DNA of 16,081 nt, from positions 1 through 16,081 of the forward strand of contig CAZHSB010000040.1 in NCBI GenBank assembly GCA_964534945.1, given 5' to 3'. The DNA comes from CAZHFA01 sp964534945 (GTDB taxonomy: Bacteria; Bdellovibrionota_C; UBA2361; CAKMMH01). The position numbers were made by a program, and so were the translations under genes. Below are positions 1 to 6,746 of this stretch, piece by piece. Below the pieces are notes generated by a model that saw only the letters and a program-made list of their open reading frames with translations, ran no database searches and was not told the origin of the DNA. Position 1 is the first letter of the stretch; the number at the start of each line of letters is the position of its first letter.

Positions 1-378
1 AACAACCCATTTATCACTCAAAAAAGAATACATTAATTCTTTCAATTTTTAAACTTGAAATTTTTATAAACATCTATTACCACTTAATATAAAATTATAA
101 ACACTTTTCCACAATGTTGTTAATGTTGTTAATAAGTGATATATTATATTGTTTTTATTTGATATTTTACTTTCACCTTTTTAAACTTATTAAAAAGGTT
201 TTCTACATTTTTTTATTTTATTTTTATTTTATCAACATTTTTCCACAAAAAATAACCAACTTATCAACAAGAAAATAACAACCTTAAATGCTAAAAAAAC
301 TTCCATCTTTTCTTAAAACATTAATTTTCGTAAAGTATTATATAATTTTTACAAATTTATATATTAAAAAAACATGTT
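1..378. other. AT-rich spacer with DnaA-box-like 9-mers
   Basis: I see no convincing gene here. Two exact copies of TTATCAACA lie at 229-237 and 261-269, with TTTTCCACA at 105-113 and 239-247, the latter between the first two. TGTTGTTAA is repeated in tandem at 115-132, and TGTTAATAA (reverse complement TTATTAACA) lies at 127-135. These resemble the DnaA box consensus TTATNCACA. The T-rich stretch 205-232 next to the 229-269 trio would be easy to melt. It could be part of the origin or a DnaA-regulated promoter zone. An open frame starting at 288 is only a shadow of the next gene. Confidence 0.45.
341..346 (+). promoter_or_regulatory. candidate -10 box upstream of the trxB-like gene
   Basis: A perfect TATAAT lies 32 bp before the ATG at 379. 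No good -35 hexamer sits at 16-18 bp, and the surroundings are very AT-rich, so chance occurrence is possible. Confidence 0.3.
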
Positions 379-1320
379 ATGAAATATTCAAAACTTATTA
401 TTATTGGCTCTGGCCCTGCGGGACTTACGGCAGGGATTTATGCAGGACGAGCAAATTTAAAACCCATAATTATTTCCAAAGATATTACAGAAGGAGTGTT
501 GTCAAAAATTTCCAGAATAGAAAACTTTCCTGGATTTCCAAATGGAATCGATGGAAAAACTCTACTAAATAACATGACGCAACAAGCCATTAACTCTAAA
601 GCAGAAATTATTAATGACACAATTATCGGTTTTTCAATAAAAGATAATAAAAAGATACTAACAGGAAACAACGAAACTTATGAATGCGATTTTTTAATTA
701 TTGCGACAGGGCAATCACAAATAAAACAATATATAAACGGAGAAAAAGAACTTTTAGGTTTTGGCGTGTCAACTTGCACAACCTGTGATGCTCCATTTTT
801 TAAAAATAAAACTATAGCCGTATATGGAAATAGTAAAAAGATTTTTCAAGAGATAGATTACTTACTAGGATTTGCAAATAAAATATGTTTTATTTGCCAT
901 GCAAAAAATATATATAATCAATCTATTCCAAATCATTTTTTAGAAAATGAAAAAATACAAATCATTTCTGATTCGAAAATTACCGCGATAAATGGCGATC
1001 GCAAAAAAGGTGTTATTTCAATTTCATTAGAAAATAATAATAATGAAAAATCAGAAATACCTGTTGATGGAATTTTTATTATCAATGAACCATCAAATAA
1101 CTTAAAACTTTTTAATGATTATTTAAAATTTGATGATCGTGGATTTATCATTACAAATGATTCTTCGACACAAACAAACATTGAGGGAATTTTTGCAATA
1201 GGAGACGCAGTTAGTAATAATAAAAAACAAATAGTAATAGCGGCGGCTACAGGCGCAGAGGCGATACTTGAGCTTTTATCATTAAATAATAAACAGAAAA
1301 AAAACGATAAAGAAAAGTAA
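379..1320 (+). CDS. trxB: thioredoxin-reductase-like FAD/disulfide oxidoreductase with degenerate NADPH site
   Basis: This 313-aa protein has the length and layout of bacterial low-molecular-weight thioredoxin reductases, which pass electrons from a donor through FAD and a CxxC disulfide to thioredoxin in the cytoplasm. The FAD-binding GSGPAG is at residues 10-15, the redox-active CTTC followed by Asp at 133-137, and the C-terminal FAD motif with GD at 275-276. What differs is the NADPH domain. Where classical enzymes have GGGxxA there is YGNSKK (149-154), and where they have HRRxxxR there is CHAKNIY (173-179). The frame is intact, so this is not obvious decay. The enzyme may use another reductant or do a related job. 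The start ATG at 379 has no clear Shine-Dalgarno, but the GSGPAG motif sits at the normal distance from it. The gene runs convergent to atpE. The family call is firm; the electron donor is unknown. Confidence 0.85.
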   Translation: MKYSKLIIIGSGPAGLTAGIYAGRANLKPIIISKDITEGVLSKISRIENFPGFPNGIDGKTLLNNMTQQAINSKAEIINDTIIGFSIKDNKKILTGNNETYECDFLIIATGQSQIKQYINGEKELLGFGVSTCTTCDAPFFKNKTIAVYGNSKKIFQEIDYLLGFANKICFICHAKNIYNQSIPNHFLENEKIQIISDSKITAINGDRKKGVISISLENNNNEKSEIPVDGIFIINEPSNNLKLFNDYLKFDDRGFIITNDSSTQTNIEGIFAIGDAVSNNKKQIVIAAATGAEAILELLSLNNKQKKNDKEK

Positions 1321-1343
1321 AAATAAGATTAAGGATTATTATT

Positions 1344-1391
1344 AAAAAAGGATATGCTAAAAACAAACTATTTTTTTACATATCCTTTTTT
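1344..1391. terminator. bidirectional rho-independent terminator between trxB-like gene and atpE
   Basis: A perfect 13-bp stem pairs 1344-1356 (AAAAAAGGATATG) with 1379-1391 (CATATCCTTTTTT) across a 22-nt loop. Both outer arms are six-base A/T runs, so a U-tract is formed in either direction. It sits exactly between two convergent genes. Confidence 0.85.
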
Positions 1392-1403
1392 ACTTTTTTG
1401 AAA

Positions 1404-1715
1404 CTACATAACTATCATAATAGCAATAACGAATGATAAAACTACTAATGATTCGATCATTGCTAAACCAATAATCATTGGTGTAAACATTTGATCTTTA
1501 GCTTGCGGATTTCTTCCAATGTACTCTAAACAACAAGAAAGAGCTTTTCCTTGTGCCGTTGTCCCTGAAATAGCAGCTAAAGCCATCACTGCTGCTGCTG
1601 CTCCCATTACAACCCCATCCTTACCTTGATTAACCCCTTCTTGTGCAAATGCCATAAGCGGAGAAGCTACAACAGATGCCAACAAAAGCGTTAATTTATT
1701 AACGTATCTTTTCAT
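1404..1715 (-). CDS. atpE: F-type ATP synthase Fo subunit c
   Basis: This 103-aa hydrophobic hairpin protein forms the rotating c-ring of the membrane ATP synthase. Residues 1-25 look like a signal peptide (basic start, hydrophobic core, AFA-Q end). That extension is known from some bacterial c subunits and explains the length above the usual 75-90. Helix 1 spans about 33-60, the polar loop has RNPQAK at 68-73, and helix 2 spans about 78-103 with the ion-binding Glu88. Counting from the loop Arg68 without gaps, Gln55 and Ser89 fall where the Na+-ring ligands Gln32 and Ser66 of Ilyobacter lie, but the Tyr70 position is Leu93. AAGGAGT at 1723-1729 is a strong ribosome site for the ATG at 1715. 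The gene follows atpB after 87 bp, a gap that includes a small 6-bp hairpin (1762-1777). Confidence 0.93.
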   Translation of the reverse strand: MKRYVNKLTLLLASVVASPLMAFAQEGVNQGKDGVVMGAAAAVMALAAISGTTAQGKALSCCLEYIGRNPQAKDQMFTPMIIGLAMIESLVVLSFVIAIMIVM

Positions 1716-1802
1716 TATTAATACTCCTTAATATATAAAATTATATAAAAACCTTTTTTACCGATAAAAACTTATCGAAAGAATTTTTACCTTAAATACT
1801 TT

Positions 1803-2531
1803 TTACGCATGCTCACCTTCATGAGCTTCTTCATGCTCTGTGGCAAGCTTAATATAAACCATATTCAATGTTGTGAAAACAAAAGCTTGCATAAAAGACA
1901 CAAAAACTCCTAATACATACAACACTGCAGGGATAAAATATGGACATACATTATCAGTAATAATGCTTAGCATCAAATGGTCTGCTGTAACATTCCAATA
2001 TAACCTTAAATTTAAAGTTAATATCCTTAACGTTGTACTAAAAATTTCTAGTGGAAACATAAACCACGCAAGAAAAACAATCGGGCCACAAAAATGCTTA
2101 AAATAGCCAAAAGCGCCGTGCTCTTTTACGCCTTGAACATTAAAATATATAAACGTAACAATCGCCATTGCTACATTAACTTGAACCGTTGTTGTGATCG
2201 CAGGAATCCCAGGAATTAAACCAATTAAATTGGCAAATAAAATAAACATAAAAATTGTTGCGATAAATGGCAGATGCCTCCTATTTTCTCGCCCTAAAAC
2301 AGAATCAAAAAAATTTGTAAATTTTTCAACAAAAAAATCAAAAAAAGAAAAACATGTTATCTTTCCATTTGGTATAATATTTTTGTCTATTTGTTGTGCT
2401 GTGCTAATCTTTTTTCGACAAAAGCACCCGATTCCCCATAAGATAAGTCCTAAAATAATAGCAGTTATAATCTTTTGTTCATCTTGATTTTCGATAAACG
2501 GGGTTAAATATGTAAAATGACCTTCTGACAT
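1803..2531 (-). CDS. atpB: F-type ATP synthase Fo subunit a
   Basis: This 242-aa polytopic membrane protein is the stator subunit that forms the ion half-channels against the c-ring. The stretch LPFIATIFMFILFANLIG at 87-104 is the family's conserved membrane segment. Arg176 in LNLRLYWN aligns with the essential Arg210 of the E. coli protein. QAFVFTTLNMVYI at 215-227 matches the conserved last helix. The C-terminus is rich in His and Glu. The length is near normal. The ATG at 2531 has no clear Shine-Dalgarno. Gene order a then c on the minus strand is standard, but subunit b, delta and the F1 genes do not follow: the unit ends at the terminator after atpE, so the ATP synthase genes are split. 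It is divergent from dnaA across 299 bp. Confidence 0.95.
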   Translation of the reverse strand: MSEGHFTYLTPFIENQDEQKIITAIILGLILWGIGCFCRKKISTAQQIDKNIIPNGKITCFSFFDFFVEKFTNFFDSVLGRENRRHLPFIATIFMFILFANLIGLIPGIPAITTTVQVNVAMAIVTFIYFNVQGVKEHGAFGYFKHFCGPIVFLAWFMFPLEIFSTTLRILTLNLRLYWNVTADHLMLSIITDNVCPYFIPAVLYVLGVFVSFMQAFVFTTLNMVYIKLATEHEEAHEGEHA

Positions 2532-2830
2532 CTTGTATAACTTTTATAAAACATATATTTTGACATAAAAAATAAACTACTTGTCAGCATAAGATATTTA
2601 ACTAATTTTAACTAGTGATTATTTTATTTTTTTATTTTTGGTTACTTACGTTGTTTTAAAAAAAATTTTTCACTTTGTACTTGTAAAATTATTGATAAAC
2701 AAGTTTAATACGATTTGTTTTTGTTATGTGGATAGATTAGATAACCACTTTTATGTATTTAAATTTTTATACTTTATTCACAATTTATCAACAAATTGTG
2801 GATAAGTCTTAGTGTAAATCATATGGGCTA
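2532..2830. promoter_or_regulatory. divergent atpB/dnaA spacer with DnaA-box cluster (candidate origin or dnaA control region)
   Basis: Three DnaA-box-like 9-mers are packed within 32 bp just before dnaA: TTATTCACA at 2774-2782, TTATCAACA at 2785-2793, and TTATCCACA (perfect consensus) on the minus strand at 2797-2805. A one-mismatch box, CTATCCACA, is on the minus strand at 2727-2735. The cluster ends 25 bp before the dnaA ATG, so DnaA probably regulates its own gene here. It may also be part of oriC. TTTAACTA occurs twice 10 bp apart (2597-2604, 2607-2614). I see no gene. Confidence 0.7.
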
Positions 2831-4318
2831 ATGACGGATAATACTTCAAAAAAAATATCTTCATCCTTTTTAGATGCTTGGGAGCAATGCCTTGTAAAGC
2901 TTCATAAACAAGTAAATCCGCAAGTTTTTACAGCTTATATTGAACCTCTTATTATTGAAGATTTTAACGAAGAATTAGCTGTTGCGCTAATTTATGCACC
3001 ATCAAAACTTGTTGCAAGACATGTTGATCAAAATTTTAAATTTTTAATCAGTAGTAATTTAAATGATATTTTAGGACACGATATAAATTTAAAATTTCAA
3101 GTAAACCCAAACATTGTAAAAAAAGAACAGCCAATTATTGTTGTAAAAACCCCTTGTTTAACGAATATTCCACAACAAACACCTCACGTAGTGCAACAAA
3201 CTCCAAATAATGCTTTTACAAATAATCAATCTCAAAATAGTTATTTCCATCAGAATAATAATAACACAACGCCCCCAAATAATACGGTAAAAATAGCATC
3301 AACATCATTAAATCCAAACTATAGATTTTCTCATTTTGTTGTCGGAAATAATAACCAGTTTTGTCACGCTGCTGCCGAACAAGTAGCAAAAAGTCCAGGA
3401 ATGTTTTATAACCCATTATTTATGTATGGTGGCACTGGGCTTGGAAAGACACATTTATTGCACGCGATAGGAAATGAGGTTTTAGCAAATCACCCAGATT
3501 ATCAAGTTGTCTATTTATCAGCAGAACAATTTATGAACGACCTTGTTCAAAGTTTAAGGCTTGGAACAATGGAAGCTTTTAGAGAACGCATGAGAAACAT
3601 CAACGTTTTACTAATTGATGATATTCAATTTTTAATGGGAAAGGACAGAACTCAAGAAGAATTTTTCCACACATTTAATGCACTTTACAATGCAAAACAT
3701 CAAATTGTAATTACATCAGATAAAATGCCACAAGATATTCCTGGGATTGAAGAAAGGCTTTTAACTCGATTTTCTTGGGGTTTAATTGCAGATTTACAAG
3801 CTCCAGATTTTGAAACTCGTGTTGCTATTCTAAAAAGAAAAGCTGAAAGTGAAAACTTTTTCCTTGATGAAAATGTTGCACATTGGATTGCTGAGCATAT
3901 TTTTTCTAATGTTAGAGAATTAGAAGGAGCCTTAACAAGATTAAATGCGTTTAGTAGTTTACAAAAAATTCCAATTAGTATAGAGTTGGCAGAGTCGGTT
4001 TTTCAACATTTATATAAGCCGAAAAAATCTAATATTACAGTAGAAGATATTAAGGGTGCAGTTGCGAACCAGTTTAATTTGAAGATATCAGATATCATTT
4101 CAAAAAGAAGAACTCGTAACTTATCTTTTCCAAGACACATTGCAATGTATCTTTGTAGAAAACATACTACTTGTTCTTATCCTGAGATTGGAGCGAAGTT
4201 TGGTGGAAGAGATCATTCTAGTGTTATTCATGCAACAAATGTTGTATCGAAAAAATTAGATAACGATCCTGATCTTTCAGGAATTATAAAAGAAATTGAA
4301 AGGAGTTTATTAAATTAG
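2831..4318 (+). CDS. dnaA: chromosomal replication initiator DnaA
   Basis: This 495-aa AAA+ protein binds DnaA boxes and melts the origin. Domain I covers about residues 10-92 (helicase-loading and oligomerising). Domain II, about 100-155, is a low-complexity Asn/Gln/Pro/Thr-rich linker. Domain III, about 160-380, has Walker A GGTGLGKTH at 200-208, Walker B LLIDD at 260-264, sensor I ITSD at 294-297, the arginine-finger region ERLLTRF at 308-314 and sensor II Arg362. Domain IV has the DNA-binding signature FGGRDHSSVIHAT at 457-469. All key residues are present and the length is normal. The ATG at 2831 is used; an ATG at 2823 is followed at once by a stop. There is no clear Shine-Dalgarno. The DnaA-box cluster directly upstream suggests autoregulation. 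Confidence 0.98.
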   Translation: MTDNTSKKISSSFLDAWEQCLVKLHKQVNPQVFTAYIEPLIIEDFNEELAVALIYAPSKLVARHVDQNFKFLISSNLNDILGHDINLKFQVNPNIVKKEQPIIVVKTPCLTNIPQQTPHVVQQTPNNAFTNNQSQNSYFHQNNNNTTPPNNTVKIASTSLNPNYRFSHFVVGNNNQFCHAAAEQVAKSPGMFYNPLFMYGGTGLGKTHLLHAIGNEVLANHPDYQVVYLSAEQFMNDLVQSLRLGTMEAFRERMRNINVLLIDDIQFLMGKDRTQEEFFHTFNALYNAKHQIVITSDKMPQDIPGIEERLLTRFSWGLIADLQAPDFETRVAILKRKAESENFFLDENVAHWIAEHIFSNVRELEGALTRLNAFSSLQKIPISIELAESVFQHLYKPKKSNITVEDIKGAVANQFNLKISDIISKRRTRNLSFPRHIAMYLCRKHTTCSYPEIGAKFGGRDHSSVIHATNVVSKKLDNDPDLSGIIKEIERSLLN

Positions 4319-4580
4319 TTTTTTGTATATGCAAAAAACAAGAAAAAATAAATAGATAATATTCACAGTCAATTTAATCTTTTTTTGTCTATAAAATAGA
4401 TAACTTATTATTAATACAATAAAAAATCCGGTAAATTTTGTATAAAAGCATGGCAAATCTTATGGATAATTTTATAAAAATTGTTCACAATTCTATAAAT
4501 ATTTGTATGGCTGTGTAAAATAATGAATTTCAGTGGAAAAAGTTTTATTTTATTCTATAAACAATAAACACCTTTTAAAC

Positions 4581-4600
4581 AATAAAAATCAATAAAAATC
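4581..4600. repeat. tandem 10-mer repeat AATAAAAATC x2
   Basis: Two exact, adjacent copies of AATAAAAATC with a 10-bp period lie in the AT-rich spacer. This resembles AT-rich direct repeats in origin unwinding elements, although two copies of a simple A/T-rich word could arise by chance. Confidence 0.4.
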
Positions 4601-5398
4601 GATAGCTTATATATATTTTCAACATAAATCCTCATGCCCTATTAATAATACTACTAAAATATAAATATATATTTATTAATAGAAGCAAAATTGAAATTAT
4701 AAAATATTATATAATAATTACAAATAGTTATTGTTAATAAATACTTGTTTATAAAGAAATCAAAAAATATACATATGTTAATAAGTTGTATAATTACTTG
4801 ATAATAATAATTATTTTTTGTGTTTAACTTGTTAAGTATTCTGTATAAAAAATGTTAAATATTAGAAAAAAATCATATTTACACAATTTATAAAGAAAGT
4901 GTGAACAAAAAATAAACAGTAATAAATTCTAAAATACATATAGTTATATTACTTATAAACATTGTGGAAAATTATGTTGATAACTTTGTGTTATTTATTT
5001 ATTAAAGTTTTTTGCTTAGCAAAAGGTAATATGTATTAAATTTCAACAGTAAATAAAAAACATTAAATGTTGAAAACATAAATAACTATCTGTTTTCTAT
5101 ATGTGATTTTTGTTAATAACATGTGGTTAAATATGTTGTAAATAAAAAATCAAATATAGTTCAATCTTTAATTATTAAAAATGTTTTACGGGTACGATTT
5201 TATTTCCATGGAACTTGGAAATATTTTGTTTAATAAATGCTTAAAAAGTTTTCGATTAGCTGTTTGGGCTAATAAAAATTTTAATAATAATCCGCTATGC
5301 ATCTTGCGAACAAAAATTACAAATCAACAAAACGCGCAAAAATTTTTATCATTAATCTGATGCAAGATATAAACATAAAAACAGCAATCATAATTAAC

Positions 5399-5447
5399 AA
5401 GTTTTGCGATGTTCAAGGTTGCAATCAATAAGCTTTGCAATGTGCAA
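5399..5447 (+). repeat. imperfect direct repeat, 18 nt, offset 31
   Basis: AAGTTTTGCGATGTTCAA at 5399-5416 and AAGCTTTGCAATGTGCAA at 5430-5447 match at 15 of 18 positions. They lie inside the less AT-rich part of the dnaA-dnaN spacer and could be protein-binding sites or a local duplication. Confidence 0.5.
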
Positions 5448-5469
5448 AAAAATAGTCTTTAACTTGTTA

Positions 5470-5496
5470 TAAAATCAGCGAATGATTTTACTTTTT
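5470..5496 (+). terminator. terminator-like hairpin upstream of dnaN
   Basis: TAAAATCA (5470-5477) pairs perfectly with TGATTTTA (5483-5490) across a GCGAA loop and is followed by C and five T. The stem is weak because it has only one G-C pair's worth of strength per arm. It would end a plus-strand transcript before dnaN and so implies something transcribed upstream. Confidence 0.4.
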
Positions 5497-5542
5497 ATTA
5501 AATTTTGTTACACTCAATAAATCATCTTTGTATTAAAAAACG

Positions 5543-5551
5543 TGATATAAA
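5543..5551 (+). promoter_or_regulatory. candidate extended -10 promoter of dnaN
   Basis: TGATATAAA matches an extended -10 element (TGn followed by TATAAA) 41 bp before the dnaN ATG and downstream of the terminator-like hairpin. No good -35 was found, which is tolerated for extended -10 promoters. The AT-rich background weakens the call. Confidence 0.35.
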
Positions 5552-5592
5552 CGTAATTTAAGAATCATCAAATTAATAAAAGAGGCTTTTCT

Positions 5593-6732
5593 ATGAAACT
5601 AGTAGTTAGTAAACAAGATATCAGTAAGATAATGCAAATCAGCCAAAATATTGTTGAAAAAAAATCAACAATGCCTATTTTACAAAACGCATTACTTGAG
5701 GCAAATGGTAATATGTTGACAATTTCATCTTCTGATATGCAAATTACAATTATTGCAAAAATCAGTGCGAATGTAATTACAGAGGGGAAGACGACAATTA
5801 ATGCTAACTTATTTGCAAATATGGTAAGGGAACTTCCAGATGAAGATGTTTTATTAGAAGTAGAAGAGGGAGAAATCTTATCAATTACATCAGGTAAAAC
5901 AGTTTCAAAAATTTTAGGAATTAGCGCAGAATCATTTCCAAAATTTCCAACGTCAGATATAAAGGCTGCACATAAAATAAAAGCAAATGTTTTATCTGAC
6001 ATGATAAATAAAACAAGTTTTGCGGTTTCAAATGACGAAACAAGGTGGAGCCTAAATGGAGTATGTTTTCAAAAAGATGTTATCAAAAACGAAAAGGGTA
6101 AAAATGTAAATGTTGTTAAAGCTGTTGCTACAGACGGTCATAGACTTGCCATTGTAACTAGAGAAATAGATATGCCATTTTTAAGCTCGGAAATTATAGT
6201 GCCAAAGAAAGGAATTTTTGAACTTAAAAAGATTTTAGACGAAGCAGGAGAGAACGAAATATCGTTAGACGTTACAGATTCGTTGATAGTTGTTGAAACT
6301 CAAAATATAAAAATGGGAATGAGATTAATTGATGCAAAATATCCTGACTATTCAATGGCAGTCCAAGAGGGAGACGGTATTTTGATAGAATTTGATACAA
6401 ATACAATTGTTAATTCGATGAAAAGAATGACTCTAATGAATTCAGATAAAGACAAAAAAATGATTCTTCATTTTGAAAATAAGCTATTAACAATTACAAG
6501 TGTTAACCCAGGGGTTGGTGAAGCAAAAGATGAGATAGAGATCGAGTATAAAGAAAAGGAGCCGTTAGATTTAGGATTTAACCCAAAATATTTACTTGAT
6601 CTAGTGTCGAATTTAGGTGGAGAAAAAGTAGTTTTTCAAGTTTTTGGTAAGGCAAAGCCAATAAAAATTTTCTCTCCAAAAGACACTTCTGCAATAGCAT
6701 ATCTTATGCCAATGAGGATAAGGGCTAGTTAA
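5593..6732 (+). CDS. dnaN: DNA polymerase III beta subunit (sliding clamp)
   Basis: This 379-aa protein forms the ring that tethers DNA polymerase III and other clamp-binding enzymes to DNA. Length and order match the family: three repeated clamp domains at about 1-125, 126-250 and 251-379. Family signatures seen are TDGHRLA at 180-186, RLIDAKYPDY at 244-253 (E. coli RLVEGRFPDY) and the C-terminal YLMPMRI at 370-376, which lines the peptide-binding cleft. The ATG at 5593 follows an AGAGG ribosome site at 5581-5585. recF begins 14 bp after its stop, so the two are probably co-transcribed. Confidence 0.98.
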   Translation: MKLVVSKQDISKIMQISQNIVEKKSTMPILQNALLEANGNMLTISSSDMQITIIAKISANVITEGKTTINANLFANMVRELPDEDVLLEVEEGEILSITSGKTVSKILGISAESFPKFPTSDIKAAHKIKANVLSDMINKTSFAVSNDETRWSLNGVCFQKDVIKNEKGKNVNVVKAVATDGHRLAIVTREIDMPFLSSEIIVPKKGIFELKKILDEAGENEISLDVTDSLIVVETQNIKMGMRLIDAKYPDYSMAVQEGDGILIEFDTNTIVNSMKRMTLMNSDKDKKMILHFENKLLTITSVNPGVGEAKDEIEIEYKEKEPLDLGFNPKYLLDLVSNLGGEKVVFQVFGKAKPIKIFSPKDTSAIAYLMPMRIRAS

Positions 6733-6746
6733 TTTTTGAGGCATTC

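Larger units (their letters stand above)
5155..5497 (+). ncRNA. possible small RNA or short-gene transcription unit in the dnaA-dnaN spacer
   Basis: This stretch is less AT-rich than the rest of the spacer. TATAGT at 5155-5160 could be a -10 box. Hairpins follow: 5201-5208 with 5216-5223 (8 bp, 7-nt loop), 5255-5260 with 5268-5273 (6 bp), and a long-range 7-bp pairing of 5301-5307 with 5362-5368. An 18-nt direct repeat with three mismatches lies at 5399-5416 and 5430-5447. A terminator-like hairpin closes the unit at 5470-5496. The stretch also contains a 59-codon frame (5181-5360) with no ribosome site and no family I recognise. It could be a structured RNA, a small protein gene, a decayed gene or an origin element. 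I do not recognise it as tmRNA, SRP RNA or RNase P RNA. Confidence 0.3.
4319..5592. other. long AT-rich dnaA-dnaN spacer, candidate origin with DUE
   Basis: This 1274-bp stretch has no large gene. DnaA-box-like sites include TTATCAACA on the minus strand at 4975-4983 with TTTTCCACA next to it at 4963-4971 (minus), TTATTAACA (minus) at 4732-4740, 4776-4784 and 5111-5119, and one-mismatch boxes at 4359-4367, 4461-4469, 4481-4489 and 4900-4908. AATAAAAATC is repeated exactly in tandem at 4581-4600. The stretch 4605-4800 is almost pure A/T and could be the unwinding element. From about 5180 to 5460 the composition rises to 20-33% G+C and hairpins appear (see separate entries). An origin between dnaA and dnaN is common in bacteria. 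Which of the box clusters is the true origin is not decided by sequence reading. Confidence 0.6.

Noticed and set aside
288..572. 94-codon open frame upstream of and overlapping the trxB-like gene
   Set aside because: It overlaps the trxB-like gene in another frame, has a low-complexity, aromatic-rich product and no ribosome site.
2597..2614. TTTAACTA repeated 10 bp apart as an operator
   Set aside because: Two copies of an A/T-rich 8-mer in an AT-rich spacer can occur by chance; noted only in the spacer entry.
4318..4339. GTTTTTTG/CAAAAAAC hairpin right after dnaA as a terminator
   Set aside because: The stem is almost pure A/T and no T-run follows it on the plus strand; it is too weak to call.
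5010..5024. Palindrome TTTTGCTTAGCAAAA as an operator or terminator
   Set aside because: Only 6 bp per arm in very AT-rich sequence and no T-run after it.
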